Origin: Rhodovulum robiginosum
Lineage (GTDB): Bacteria; Pseudomonadota; Alphaproteobacteria; Rhodobacterales; Rhodobacteraceae
Direction: 5' to 3'
NCBI RefSeq assembly: GCF_003944755.1
Contig: NZ_RWGU01000043.1
Location: forward strand, 1-64,000
DNA: 64,000 nt
In this document: positions 1 through 8,504 of the stretch, in pieces
How the letters are laid out: the number at the start of each line of letters is the position of its first letter
How positions within the stretch are numbered: the first letter of the stretch is position 1
Made by a program: the position numbers and the translations under genes
The notes under the pieces: generated by a model
Told to the model about the DNA's origin: nothing
Database searches by the model: none
What the model saw: the letters and a program-made list of their open reading frames with translations, nothing else

Positions 1-142
1 CGGCGAGTGTCAGGGCGCTCTCGCCGCCCTGCCCCGCGCCCCCCGGCGCGCCCCCTTGCGGCGCACCGGCCAGCCCGAACGCGGCCAGGTGCAGCCCCGC
101 GGCCAGCGGCGCGATCAGCGACAACTCGGCCAGCGCCCTCAT
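1..142 (-). CDS. tonB: TonB-like energy transducer, N-terminal part (cut by window edge)
   Basis: Only the first 47 codons lie in the window. The ATG overlaps the stop codon of the upstream exbD gene (ATGA), so the two are translationally coupled. The visible part is a short basic start (MRALAEL), one hydrophobic segment of about 20 residues and then a Gly/Ala/Pro-rich stretch. This is how TonB proteins begin: an inner-membrane anchor followed by a periplasmic linker. The C-terminal TonB domain would lie outside the window. The assignment rests mainly on position after exbB-exbD-exbD in a B12 uptake operon. A different anchored periplasmic protein cannot be excluded. Confidence 0.6.
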   Translation of the reverse strand, partial: MRALAELSLIAPLAAGLHLAAFGLAGAPQGGAPGGAGQGGESALTLA

Positions 143-519
143 TTCGGTACCGTCACGAGGCTGACGCGGGTCTGGCCCGCCTCGGCGAGGCGGCGCAGTA
201 TCCCGGCGAGCGCGCGCGCCTCGAGCCCGGCATCGGCGCGCAGGATCAACGGCGCCCCGGTGTCGCGCGCGGCAAGCGCTGCAAACACCGCATCGCCGCG
301 CGCCGTGCCGTAGGCAAGCCCGCCCTGCGCATCGGCGTAGAGCGTATCGGCCTCGGGCAGGGCCGCGCCCGGCGCTGTGGGCGGGCTCACCTCGACCGGG
401 TCGGGCGGGGCGATCTGCGCCGTCATCAGGAAGAAGACGAGCAACAGGAAGACGACGTTGATCATCGGCACCACGCTTTCGCGGGGCCGGCGGGGGCGCG
501 AGAGGGGGGCAAACTGCAT
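139..519 (-). CDS. exbD: ExbD-type biopolymer transport protein (second copy)
   Basis: 126 residues, the usual length for ExbD/TolR. A short cytoplasmic N-terminus (residues 1-15) leads into one membrane helix containing PMINVVFLLLVFFLM, followed by a periplasmic domain. The family normally has an Asp in this helix (PMIDVVF) that takes part in proton conduction; here the same place is Asn (INVVF). The neighbouring ExbD copy keeps the Asp. The two ExbD proteins may therefore form a mixed complex in which only one carries the proton-binding residue. It lies 6 bases after the first exbD and overlaps the tonB start by 4 bases. The ExbD-type assignment is firm; the functional effect of the Asn is inference. 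Confidence 0.88.
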   Translation of the reverse strand: MQFAPLSRPRRPRESVVPMINVVFLLLVFFLMTAQIAPPDPVEVSPPTAPGAALPEADTLYADAQGGLAYGTARGDAVFAALAARDTGAPLILRADAGLEARALAGILRRLAEAGQTRVSLVTVPK

Positions 520-525
520 CGGCCT

Positions 526-903
526 CTACTCCACCAGCGCGAGGGCGGAAAACCCCGCCGCCCGGAGCGCGGCCAGCACGTCGGCCAGCCGTTGCAGGTC
601 GGTGCCCGGGGCGGGGCGGATCACGATCGGGTCGGCCGGGCTGTCGGTCAGCCGGCCGAGCCCGGCGACGAGGCCCGGCATGTCGACCGCGACCCCGTTC
701 AGCCGAGATTCATCGGGCGTCAGTTCGACCAGACGCGGCGGGCCGGACCACGCCCCGCCGCCCCCTGCGAGGCCAAGCTCGATCCCCGCGTCCTGGCCGA
801 ACCGCGCGGCCAGCATGAAGAACACGAGCAGCAGGAAGACCACGTCGATCATCGGGGTCAGGCTGGGCCGGCGGCGCCGGCGGGGGGCGGCGAAGGCGAA
901 CAT
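526..903 (-). CDS. exbD: ExbD-type biopolymer transport protein (first copy)
   Basis: 125 residues. The N-terminus is basic (PRRRRRPSLTP) and leads into a single membrane helix with the canonical MIDVVFLLLVFF motif, including the conserved Asp needed for proton-driven energisation of TonB. The rest is a periplasmic domain of the ExbD/TolR fold. The ATG overlaps the stop of exbB (ATGA), showing tight coupling, and a second exbD follows after 6 bases. Together with exbB and tonB it should power the B12 receptor encoded at the head of this operon. TolR is an alternative by sequence alone, but no tolA, tolB or pal gene is present. Confidence 0.9.
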   Translation of the reverse strand: MFAFAAPRRRRRPSLTPMIDVVFLLLVFFMLAARFGQDAGIELGLAGGGGAWSGPPRLVELTPDESRLNGVAVDMPGLVAGLGRLTDSPADPIVIRPAPGTDLQRLADVLAALRAAGFSALALVE

Positions 904-1520
904 CAGCCGGCCCCCTCGGCGACGAAGATGCGGGTGGCCAGATCCTCCATGTCGCGGCGGTTGCGGTCGACCACCGCCTCGAACCAGCTGAGCGCCATGG
1001 CCGCCGGGATCGCCACGGCCATGCCCGCGGCGGTGGTCAGCAGCGCCTCCCAGATACCGCCCGCCAGATCGGCCGGGTCGGCGCGGGCGCCGGTGGCCTC
1101 GAGCGTCTGGAATGCTTCGATCATGCCCATGACGGTGCCCAGAAGGCCCAGGAGCGGCGCGATGGCGGCGATGAGCTCCAGCGCGCGCAGCCCCGTCTCG
1201 GCCTCGGAGAGCAGACCGCGGGCGACGCGGGTGGTTTCCTCGCGGGCCTTGGCCTCGGACAGGCGGGCGCGGGCGGCGAGTGCTGCGCGCACGACCTGCG
1301 CGCGCAGCCCCGCGCGTCCGGCCACCGCCGCCTCGGCACCCGCCCGGTCGCCGGCCTGGTAAAGCGCAACCGCCCGTTCGGCGCGCGCCCCGGCCCAGGC
1401 CCCGGCGGACAAGAGCCGCCAGAGTTTCCACAAGATCAGCGTGAGCGTTGCGACCGACAGCGCCGCGATCGCCCAGATCGCGGGGCCGCCTTGATCCAGA
1501 AACCGTGTCAGCGCGTCCAT
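903..1520 (-). CDS. exbB: ExbB/MotA/TolQ-type proton channel protein
   Basis: 205 residues. Three hydrophobic segments are visible: near residues 12-35, and two toward the C-terminus containing LELIAAIAPLLGLLGTVMGMI and the TTAAGMAVAIPAAMAL stretch typical of MotA/ExbB/TolQ. ExbB forms the pentameric inner-membrane channel that, with ExbD, converts proton flux into TonB movement. The start was placed at MDALTRF because the longer frame upstream has no similarity to the family. The gene lies 43 bases after btuD and overlaps exbD by the ATGA arrangement. Context assigns it to the cobalamin uptake system rather than to the Tol system. Confidence 0.9.
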   Translation of the reverse strand: MDALTRFLDQGGPAIWAIAALSVATLTLILWKLWRLLSAGAWAGARAERAVALYQAGDRAGAEAAVAGRAGLRAQVVRAALAARARLSEAKAREETTRVARGLLSEAETGLRALELIAAIAPLLGLLGTVMGMIEAFQTLEATGARADPADLAGGIWEALLTTAAGMAVAIPAAMALSWFEAVVDRNRRDMEDLATRIFVAEGAG

Positions 1521-1563
1521 GTGCGGGCTCCTCTTTCGGGGCCGGGGGGGCGGGATGCCGGGC

Positions 1564-2319
1564 TCATCGGACCACCTCGACGGGCTGGAAGACCGGGCCG
1601 TCGGGGGTGTCGGCCTGGTAGGCCCGCACCCCGAAGACATGCGCGAGGTTGGCCTCGGTCAGCACGTCCTTCGGGGCCCCGTCGGCCACCAGCCGGCCCC
1701 GGTCAAGCATCACCAGCCGCGTGCAGTAACGCGCGGCGAGGCCCAGATCGTGCAGCGCGGTCACGACCAGCCGCCCCTCGCGGGCAAGATCGGCAAAAAG
1801 CGCCATGGTCGAAATCTGGTGCGCGGGGTCGAGCCCGGCAATGGGTTCGTCGGCCAAAAGGATCGGCGCTTCCTGCGCCAGCGCGCGGGCGATCAGCACG
1901 CGCGCCTGTTCGCCACCCGACAGGCGGGTGGCGATGCGCGGGGCGAAACCCGACAGCTCCATCCGGTCGAGCGCCGCGGCGACGGCCTGCCGGTCGGCGT
2001 CGGACGGGCCGCCTGCGGCCAGGTGGGGCGTGCGGCCGAGGGCCACCAGTGTTGCCACCGAAACCGGCCAGGCGATCTCGCGCATCTGCGGCAGCCAGGC
2101 GGCGATGCGGGCACGCCGCGCCGGGGCGAGGCGCGCCAGGCTGCTGGTGCCGGCGTGGGGCAAAAGGCCCAGCGCGGCGCGCAACAGCGTGGTCTTGCCC
2201 GCGCCATTGGGGCCGATCAGCCCGACGCATTCGCCGGGGCCAAGCGCCAGGCTCAGGTCGTCGACCACCGGGCAAGGCCCCCGGCGCACCGTGATATGCG
2301 ACAGCGTCAGCCCGGTCAT
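1564..2319 (-). CDS. btuD: Cobalamin ABC transporter ATP-binding protein
   Basis: 251 residues with all ABC ATPase motifs in order: Walker A GPNGAGKTTLL (about residues 36-46), signature LSGGEQARV, Walker B ILLADEP and the H-loop ALHDLGLA. The family (FecE/BtuD/HmuV) energises import of iron chelates, heme or cobalamin. Cobalamin is chosen because the genes upstream encode a permease, a binding protein and a TonB receptor, all read from a cobalamin riboswitch. The ATG overlaps the btuC stop by 4 bases. By sequence alone, siderophore or heme transport would be equally possible. Confidence 0.9.
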   Translation of the reverse strand: MTGLTLSHITVRRGPCPVVDDLSLALGPGECVGLIGPNGAGKTTLLRAALGLLPHAGTSSLARLAPARRARIAAWLPQMREIAWPVSVATLVALGRTPHLAAGGPSDADRQAVAAALDRMELSGFAPRIATRLSGGEQARVLIARALAQEAPILLADEPIAGLDPAHQISTMALFADLAREGRLVVTALHDLGLAARYCTRLVMLDRGRLVADGAPKDVLTEANLAHVFGVRAYQADTPDGPVFQPVEVVR

Positions 2320-3302
2320 TGCGCCGCCCGCGTCTTGTAGATGAGATGCAGAAACAGCGGCGCGCCGACGATCGCGGTCAGCACCCCCAGCTTGAGGTCG
2401 CGCTCGGGCACGATCAGGCGCACGGCGATATCGGCGGCGAGCAAGAGCGCCGCACCCCCAAGCGCCGAGGCCGGCAACAGCCGCCCGGGACGGGCGCCCA
2501 CCAGCGGGCGCAACAGGTGCGGCACGATCAGCCCGACGAACCCGATGGCCCCGGCCACCGCGACCCCGGCGCCGACGCAGGCCGCCACGCCCACCACCAG
2601 CGTCACCCTGAGCCGCGCCAGCCGCACGCCCAGCGCGGCCGCCGCGTCCTCGCCCAATGTCAGCGCATCGAGGCCGCGGACCAGCGGCAGGATCAGCGCC
2701 CAGCCGATCAGCGTCAGCGGCAGGGCCAGCCAGACATGGGTAAAGGACCGGTCGGTAAGCGAGCCCATCATCCAGAACACGATTTCGGCCGCGGCATAGG
2801 GGTTGGGCGACAGGTTCAGCACCAGCGAGGTCAGCGCGCCGGCCAGCGCCGACAGCGCAATGCCCGCCAGGATCAGCGTCAGCGCCCCGCCGCGCGGCCC
2901 GGCCAGACCCAGCAGGATCAGCACGGCGATCAGGGCACCGGCCAGCGCCATCAGCGGCAGGGCAAGGGCGAAGGCCCCGGCAAGTCCGGTTTGCAGGGCG
3001 ATGACGGCGCCCAAGGCGGCAGAGGAAGAAACCCCGATCAGGCCCGGCTCGGCCAGCGGGTTGCGCAGGTAGCCCTGCAGCGCGGCGCCCGAGAGCCCCA
3101 GGCTCGCGCCCACCAGCGCGCCCAGGATCGCCCGCGGCAGGCGGATCTCGCGCATCACCAGCGCCGCGGCCTCGCCCCGCCCCGCGATCAGCGCGGCCAG
3201 GCTGTCCGACGGCGACAGCCCCGCCGGGCCGATCAGCAGCGAGGCGGCAAAGAGCGCCGCGACCAACAGCCCGAGGGCCCAGAGCAGCGCGCGAAAGCTC
3301 AT
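2316..3302 (-). CDS. btuC: Cobalamin ABC transporter permease
   Basis: 328 residues, rich in hydrophobic segments (about ten), as expected for the FecCD/BtuC family. Recognisable stretches include REIRLPRAILGALVGASLG after the first periplasmic loop, the GYLRNPLAEPGLIGVSSSA motif, and the conserved GAIGFVGLIVPHLLRPLVG near the C-terminus that contacts the ATPase. It forms the inner-membrane channel with BtuD. Starts and stops of btuF, btuC and btuD overlap by 4 bases each, so the three transporter genes are translated as a coupled unit. Confidence 0.92.
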   Translation of the reverse strand: MSFRALLWALGLLVAALFAASLLIGPAGLSPSDSLAALIAGRGEAAALVMREIRLPRAILGALVGASLGLSGAALQGYLRNPLAEPGLIGVSSSAALGAVIALQTGLAGAFALALPLMALAGALIAVLILLGLAGPRGGALTLILAGIALSALAGALTSLVLNLSPNPYAAAEIVFWMMGSLTDRSFTHVWLALPLTLIGWALILPLVRGLDALTLGEDAAAALGVRLARLRVTLVVGVAACVGAGVAVAGAIGFVGLIVPHLLRPLVGARPGRLLPASALGGAALLLAADIAVRLIVPERDLKLGVLTAIVGAPLFLHLIYKTRAAQ

Positions 3303-4123
3303 GGCGCCTCCAGCGCATCGCCCAGGGCGGAGAGAGCGGCAATCGCCTTGAGCACATGGGGCGTGCCGCACACCCAGTCGCCGCCGGTCTCGGGCCGGAG
3401 CGGCAGGTCCGCCATCAGCGCGGCCAGTGCCGGGTGGTCCAGCAGCGCCTCGGCCCGCGAGGCGCCGGGGTAGCGCGCGCCGGTGATCACCAGATCGGGC
3501 GCGGCGGTCACCAGCAGTTCCAGCGGCAACGGCCCGCCGCCCGCGCGCCCCACCTCGGCGGCGATGTTGCGCAAGCCCGCGGCCGAGAGGATGTCGTCGG
3601 ACAGCGTGCCCTGCCCCGTCGTGTAGCCGTTGGCCGAGTAGAGCGCGGCGCGCGGCCCGTCCTCGGGCGCGCGGCGCAGCGCGGCGAGCCCCGCCTCGAA
3701 CTCGGCGATCAGGCGGCCGGCCTTCTCCTCCCGCCCCAGCAGCCGGCCCATCCGCTCCAGATACGCGGGCACGTCCGACAGCGCGCGCGCGGGCGCAAAC
3801 TCGACCACCTCGATGCCCAGCCGGCGCAGCATCGCCACCGAGGCCTGCGCGGTATAGGTGCCGGCCAGCACCAGGTCGGGGCGCATCAGGAACACCTCTT
3901 CGGCCTGGCCGCGGTTGGCCGGGTAGTCCCGCGCCCGCGCGGGCATCGCCGACAACCGCGGGTCGCCCGACAGGAACGAGACCGAAACCAATTGCCCCTC
4001 GTCCGCCAGCAGCATCGCCAGCTGGTCGGTACACAGATTGACCGACACCACGCGCTGCGGCGCCGCCGTCGCGGGCTGCGCCGCGCAAAGCCCGAAGGCC
4101 AGCGCGGCGGCAAGGGCGCGCAT
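3299..4123 (-). CDS. btuF: Periplasmic cobalamin-binding protein
   Basis: 274 residues. The start was set at MRALAAALAFGLCAAQPATAA, which gives a clean Sec signal peptide and lies 4 bases after the btuB stop. The mature protein begins APQRVVSVNLCTDQLAMLLA, typical of BtuF-like class III binding proteins with two lobes joined by a helix. The text NLCTDQ, SYLSGDP-like and VWVCGTPH-like segments are seen in cobalamin- and metal-chelate-binding members. It should hand cobalamin from the outer-membrane receptor to BtuCD. Substrate is inferred from the riboswitch. Confidence 0.88.
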   Translation of the reverse strand: MRALAAALAFGLCAAQPATAAPQRVVSVNLCTDQLAMLLADEGQLVSVSFLSGDPRLSAMPARARDYPANRGQAEEVFLMRPDLVLAGTYTAQASVAMLRRLGIEVVEFAPARALSDVPAYLERMGRLLGREEKAGRLIAEFEAGLAALRRAPEDGPRAALYSANGYTTGQGTLSDDILSAAGLRNIAAEVGRAGGGPLPLELLVTAAPDLVITGARYPGASRAEALLDHPALAALMADLPLRPETGGDWVCGTPHVLKAIAALSALGDALEAP

Positions 4124-4127
4124 GCGC

Positions 4128-6032
4128 CTAGAAGTTCTGCCGAAGACCGACATAGACCGCCCTGTCCGAGGTGCCGTAGCCCGAGACATACTGGTACTGC
4201 TCGTCAAAGAGGTTCTCGACCCGCAGATACGCCTCGGTATTCTCGGCCACCTGATAGCGGATCGTGCCGTTGACAACCGCGAAATCGTCCAGCCCGTCGC
4301 GGTCGGCGGCGTAAAGCGCGGTGAGCCCGCCCGACAGGTTGTGCGCGATATCGGCCTCAAGGCCCAGCGACACGGTGTGGCGCGGCACGCTCGACCAGCT
4401 CGCCGAGGCGTTCGTCGAACTGTCGATATAGGTATAGGCCGCGCTCAGCACGGCCCGGTCGCCGAGGCTGTAGGCGCCCTCCAGCTCGACCCCCGACCGG
4501 CGCGAGGTGCCAGAGACCTGCGCGTAGGACGAGGTGGCAAAGGAATAGTCGATCAGGTCGTCCACCTCGAGGTAGAACGCCGTCGCGCGCAGGCTGGCCC
4601 GGTCGCCAAAGCGTTTCTCGACGCCCAGCTCGGCGGTGAGGCTTTCCTCGGGCTCAAGGGTCGGGTCGCCGTAGAAACTGTTGAGCTCGTAAAGCGACGG
4701 CGCCCGGTAGCCGGTGCCGAGCGCGCCGCGGATGGTCAGATCGTCGACCGGCCGGAACGCCACGGCGACACGCCCCGTCGTCTGCCCGCCGAACTCGGAA
4801 TGGTCGTCGTGGCGCGCCGCCAGGGTGACGTCCAGCCGCTCGGAGGGCGCCCAGGCAAGCTCGGCGAAGACGCCCGAGGTGTGGCTGTCGGCGTCGAGGT
4901 CTCCATAGGTGCCGGTCTGGTCATACGCTTCGCGTTCCGTATCGGCGCCGAAGGAAAGCCGGCTGTCGAGCCCCAGCGCGAGGGTGCCCTGGTAGCGCAG
5001 CTTGGTGCGGGTGCCGGTGTACCTGGTGGCAGAGCTGGCGTAGTAGCTGCCCGACACGGCGTAGGTGACAGGATCGTAGCTGAGGAAGGTCTCGCCGTCC
5101 TGGTAGCGCCGCTCGATCTCGTAGACGCTGGCCGAGACCTCGTGCTCGACCGCGCCGGTGGCGAACTCGGCAAAGACGCGCAGGCCGCGCTTGTCGACCT
5201 TGGCCACCTCGTCGTAGGTCTCGCCGTCGCCGAGCGCGACCGAAAAGCTGCGCGTCGGGTCGGCGTAGAATTGCGGGTCGTACTCGCCGCGCGATTCTTC
5301 GGCGAAGGCCGAAAAGCCCAGCCGCAGCCCATTGTCGAAATCGCGGTGGCCGTAGACGCTCAGCCGCGAGGCGCGGTAGCCGTCTTCCTCGGTATTGCCG
5401 TCGTTCTCGTCGGCGGCGGAGAACCCGCCGGTGTAGATATGCGACAGCGTGAAGGCCAGTTCCGCGTTCTCGGTCCTGGTGGCCAGCCCGTAGCTGGCGC
5501 GCAGGGTGTCATAGCTGCCGGCCTCGATGGCGACGCTCTGCTCGGTGCCGATCTCGGTCGCGCGCCGGGTGGTGATGTCGATCACGCCGCCGATGGCCGA
5601 AGAGCCGTAAAGCGCCGATTGCGAGCCCTTGAGCACCTCGATCCGGCTGATATCGGCGGTGGTCAGCCCGCCGAAATCATAAGCGACCTGGGTCAGCGAG
5701 GGGTCGTTGACCTCGATCCCGTCGATCCGCACGGCCACGTAGTTCTGGCTCGCGCCTCGCAGCGAGAGGCCGGTGCGCGCGCCGACCGGGCCATTGGGGG
5801 TGATCGTCACCCCCGGCAGCCGGGCGAGGTAGTCGGTCAGCCGCGCATCGCCCGCGGCCCGAAGCTCGTCTTCGGTGACGACGGTCACGGTGCTGCCCGA
5901 GCGTTCGATCTCGGTCGCCTGCAGGTTGGCGCTGGCGGTGATCTCGTCCAGCAGGAACGTGTCTTGCGCGGCGGCCGATAGCGGCGCGAGGCCCGCCACG
6001 AGTGCGGTGGCGGAGGTGAGGGTGCATTTCAT
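4128..6032 (-). CDS. btuB: TonB-dependent outer-membrane cobalamin receptor
   Basis: 634 residues, close to BtuB of enterobacteria. A signal peptide ends near AAAQD, followed by a TonB-box-like segment (FLLDEITASAN), a plug domain (LTDYLARLPGVTI, LRGASQNYVAVRIDG, IEVLKGSQSALYGSSAIGG), and a beta-barrel rich in aromatic residues that ends in F (VGLRQNF), the usual outer-membrane insertion signal. It imports cobalamin across the outer membrane using energy from TonB/ExbBD. It is the first gene of the operon, with a 5' leader of about 340 bases containing a cobalamin riboswitch. Regulation by B12 is therefore expected. Confidence 0.93.
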   Translation of the reverse strand: MKCTLTSATALVAGLAPLSAAAQDTFLLDEITASANLQATEIERSGSTVTVVTEDELRAAGDARLTDYLARLPGVTITPNGPVGARTGLSLRGASQNYVAVRIDGIEVNDPSLTQVAYDFGGLTTADISRIEVLKGSQSALYGSSAIGGVIDITTRRATEIGTEQSVAIEAGSYDTLRASYGLATRTENAELAFTLSHIYTGGFSAADENDGNTEEDGYRASRLSVYGHRDFDNGLRLGFSAFAEESRGEYDPQFYADPTRSFSVALGDGETYDEVAKVDKRGLRVFAEFATGAVEHEVSASVYEIERRYQDGETFLSYDPVTYAVSGSYYASSATRYTGTRTKLRYQGTLALGLDSRLSFGADTEREAYDQTGTYGDLDADSHTSGVFAELAWAPSERLDVTLAARHDDHSEFGGQTTGRVAVAFRPVDDLTIRGALGTGYRAPSLYELNSFYGDPTLEPEESLTAELGVEKRFGDRASLRATAFYLEVDDLIDYSFATSSYAQVSGTSRRSGVELEGAYSLGDRAVLSAAYTYIDSSTNASASWSSVPRHTVSLGLEADIAHNLSGGLTALYAADRDGLDDFAVVNGTIRYQVAENTEAYLRVENLFDEQYQYVSGYGTSDRAVYVGLRQNF

Positions 6033-6184
6033 GTCTTGGCCCTTCGGCTGGGCGGCACCGGGACGGGTGCCGCACGACTCGGATCAGGATGTCCTAGGAC
6101 GGGCCAGGCCCGACCACAGACGGTGCTTTGACGTCACCACTGCGGTCTTGCCGCCTCCGGGACGCGCCCCGCGCCCGGAAAGGG

Positions 6185-6378
6185 TGATCTCGCCTTGGCA
6201 GGTCTCCTGGCTTGCGGGTCTTAGCTTGGCTGGCCTTCCCGGGGCATTTGCCCAGTGGCGTTGTCAGCCGCGCTCTCCGCCTACAGTTGCGGGGGCAGCC
6301 GCGGATTGGCCCGTCTCCGGGTGCACCGCGTTCCCTATTCATCCGTCCCGAAGGGCGGAACCAAAGCGACACCGGGAT
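6185..6378 (-). ncRNA. Cobalamin (AdoCbl-type) riboswitch
   Basis: On the minus strand the leader contains AGCCAGGAGACCTGCC at 6197-6212, the classic B12 box, the CGCCACTGGG element at 6251-6260, a GGTTCC-AATAGGGAA segment and a CCCCCGCAACTGTAGGCGG segment in the expected order and spacing. These are the conserved core pieces of the cobalamin riboswitch. It sits between a good promoter and btuB, so bound cobalamin would lower expression of the whole uptake operon. The expression platform lies between 6184 and 6033; its mechanism cannot be read by eye. Confidence 0.95.
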
Positions 6379-6401
6379 AGCGCATCGGGCGGCGGTGTCA
6401 A
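6374..6401 (-). promoter_or_regulatory. Sigma-70-type promoter of the btu operon
   Basis: On the minus strand a TTGACA hexamer (6396-6401) is followed after 16 bases by TATCCC (6374-6379), just ahead of the riboswitch 5' end. The -35 is perfect, the -10 is moderate. Position and spacing make this the likely start of the leader RNA. Confidence 0.5.
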
Positions 6402-6422
6402 ACCTGAATTACGTCATCATTG

Positions 6423-7574
6423 TCACAGCACCCTGACGCCGCCGCGCCAGACCGCCACGATATGGGTGCGACCCGCCACCCGGCGCAGGCGCAGCAGATC
6501 GGCCCGCCGGCCCGGCGCGATCTCGCCCCGGTCGGCCAGCCCCGTCAGCCGCGCCGGCGCCCGGCTGACCATGGCGATCATCGCTGGCAGGTCCTGCGGC
6601 AGCGCGGGGTCCTCGGCCATGGCAAAGGCCGCGTCGATCGGGCTGCGCGGAACGTAGTCGGATGCCAGCACGTCGACCAGTCCTTCGGCCATCAGATCGC
6701 GCACAGCGACATTGCCCGATTGCGACCCGCCGCGCAGGTAGTTGGGCGCGCCGGCCACCACGGTCTGGCCCCGTTGCCTGGCGTCGCGCGCGGCCTCCAG
6801 CGTGCAGGGAAACTCCGACACGGCGATCCCCTCGCGGTGGGATTGCGCCACATGGGCCGGCGTCCGATCGTCATGGGTCATCAGCGGCAGCCCGCGCGCC
6901 TGCGCCGCGGCCACCACATGGGCGCGCACGCCCGGCCCCACCCTGCGGGAGCGGGCGAACAGCTCTTCGCGCTGCACCGCCATCTCGTCCAGGCTGACAT
7001 GCATCGCCTCGGCCATGCGCCGCGTCCAGCGGTCCACGTCGAGGCTTTGGCGGTCGCCCGGCGTGTGGTCCATCACCGAAACCAGCCGCGCGATCGGCCG
7101 GGCGATGTTGGCATCGGTCAGCGCGATGGTCTCGGGGTCGGACACCTCGCAGCGCATGTGCAGGAAATGTTCGGCCCGGAAGAGGCCCGCCCCGACCCCC
7201 TGCTCCAGCGCATCCACCAAAGGCCCGAGGATCTCGCGCCGCTCGGGCCGTTTCATCGAGGCGCCCACCGAAAGACTGTCGAACACGGTCGTCGTGCCCG
7301 CGCCGATCACCACCGCGTCATGGGCCATCAGCGCGGTCAGGAAATCCCACTGGACGGACGTGCGGGGGAAGACATGGGTCTCCACATGGTCGGTATGGAT
7401 GTCCACCACGCCCGGCGTGATGAAATCGCCCCCGCAATCGAACCCGTTGGCCGCGCCCGGCGCGATCTCGGCGATGCGGCCGCCCTCGACGGCCAGCGCG
7501 CCCTCCAGCACCCGGTCGGGCAGCACGAGGCGGGCGTTGGTCAGGCGGAAATCGGCAGGCGCGTGGTCGAACAT
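6423..7574 (-). CDS. phnM: Alpha-D-ribose 1-methylphosphonate 5-triphosphate diphosphatase
   Basis: 383 residues, an amidohydrolase-superfamily protein. The metal-binding segments FITPGVVDIHTDHVETH (near residue 50), LMTHDDRTPAHV and VLASDYVPRS are the ones typical of PhnM. The enzyme removes pyrophosphate from ribose 1-methylphosphonate 5-triphosphate, giving the substrate of the C-P lyase PhnJ. It follows phnJ by 15 bases. In most C-P lyase operons phnK and phnL stand between these two genes; here there is no room for them. The stop lies directly before the btu promoter, with both operons reading in the same direction. Confidence 0.95.
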   Translation of the reverse strand: MFDHAPADFRLTNARLVLPDRVLEGALAVEGGRIAEIAPGAANGFDCGGDFITPGVVDIHTDHVETHVFPRTSVQWDFLTALMAHDAVVIGAGTTTVFDSLSVGASMKRPERREILGPLVDALEQGVGAGLFRAEHFLHMRCEVSDPETIALTDANIARPIARLVSVMDHTPGDRQSLDVDRWTRRMAEAMHVSLDEMAVQREELFARSRRVGPGVRAHVVAAAQARGLPLMTHDDRTPAHVAQSHREGIAVSEFPCTLEAARDARQRGQTVVAGAPNYLRGGSQSGNVAVRDLMAEGLVDVLASDYVPRSPIDAAFAMAEDPALPQDLPAMIAMVSRAPARLTGLADRGEIAPGRRADLLRLRRVAGRTHIVAVWRGGVRVL

Positions 7575-7589
7575 GGGCTCTCCGGTCGG

Positions 7590-8456
7590 TCAGGTCTGGG
7601 GCGCCGGGCCGGTTTGGCCCTCGGCGCGGCGGCGGGCGCAGAAATCGCTGTCGGAACAGACGAACATCTTGGCCCCCGTGTCGTCGAGCAGGATCTCGTC
7701 CTGATAGACGCCGCGCGCCCCGCAAAGGGCGCAGGGGTCGGGGAACTGCTGGGGCGTGAAGGGGTGATCCTCGAAATCGAGGCTTTTCACCGAGGTGTAG
7801 GGCGGCAGCGCGTAGATGCGCCGCTCGCGCCCGGCGCCGAAGAGCATCAGCGCGGCGCTGAACTCCATCTTGGGGTTGTCGAAGCGCGGGATCGGCGTGG
7901 GCGACATCACGTAACGCCCGTTCACCAGCACCGGGTAGGAATGGTTGATCGTGATCCGCCCCGTCTGGGCGACGGACTCGTAAAGCCGCAGGTGCATCAG
8001 CCCGTATTCGCCCCAGGCGTGGATCTTGCGGCACTCGGTCTCGCGCGGCTCCAGCCGGCGCATAGGCTCGGGCTGGGGCACTTGCAGCACCAGCGTCTGG
8101 CCCTCGCGCAGCGGCGTCTCGGGGATGCGGTGGCGGGTCTGGATCAGCGTGGCCTCGGCGGTCGCCTCGGTGGTGGCGGTGCCGGCCACCTTGGCGAAGA
8201 ACCGGCGGATGTTGACCGCGTTGGTGGTGTCGTCGGCGCCCTGGTCGATGACCTTGAGCCGGTCCCCGGGGGTGATCAACGAAGCGGTGATCTGCATGCC
8301 GCCGGTGCCCCAGCCGTAGGGTATGGGCATTTCGCGCGAGCCGAACGGGACCTGGTAGCCGGGGATCGCCACGGCCTTCAGGAGCGCGCGGCGGACCATC
8401 CGCTTGGTGCCCTCGTCGAGATAGCCGAAATTGTAGCGGCGCGGGGCGTGGGTCAT
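7590..8456 (-). CDS. phnJ: Carbon-phosphorus lyase catalytic subunit (radical SAM-type)
   Basis: 288 residues, the normal PhnJ length. The C-terminal cysteine cluster is present: CALC near residue 241, then CSDSDFC, matching the Cys-x2-Cys ... Cys-x5-Cys arrangement that binds the Fe-S cluster. The conserved PYGWGTGGMQIT and HAWGEYGLMHLRLYE segments are also intact. PhnJ cleaves the C-P bond of ribose 1-methylphosphonate 5-phosphate as part of the PhnGHIJ complex. The gene looks intact, but the partner subunit PhnH and the ATPase PhnK are not encoded nearby. Confidence 0.96.
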   Translation of the reverse strand: MTHAPRRYNFGYLDEGTKRMVRRALLKAVAIPGYQVPFGSREMPIPYGWGTGGMQITASLITPGDRLKVIDQGADDTTNAVNIRRFFAKVAGTATTEATAEATLIQTRHRIPETPLREGQTLVLQVPQPEPMRRLEPRETECRKIHAWGEYGLMHLRLYESVAQTGRITINHSYPVLVNGRYVMSPTPIPRFDNPKMEFSAALMLFGAGRERRIYALPPYTSVKSLDFEDHPFTPQQFPDPCALCGARGVYQDEILLDDTGAKMFVCSDSDFCARRRAEGQTGPAPQT

Positions 8457-8504
8457 GGGCGCATCTCCCCAACCGGTCGCCGGGGCCCGAGCGGCGCGCC
8501 GTTG

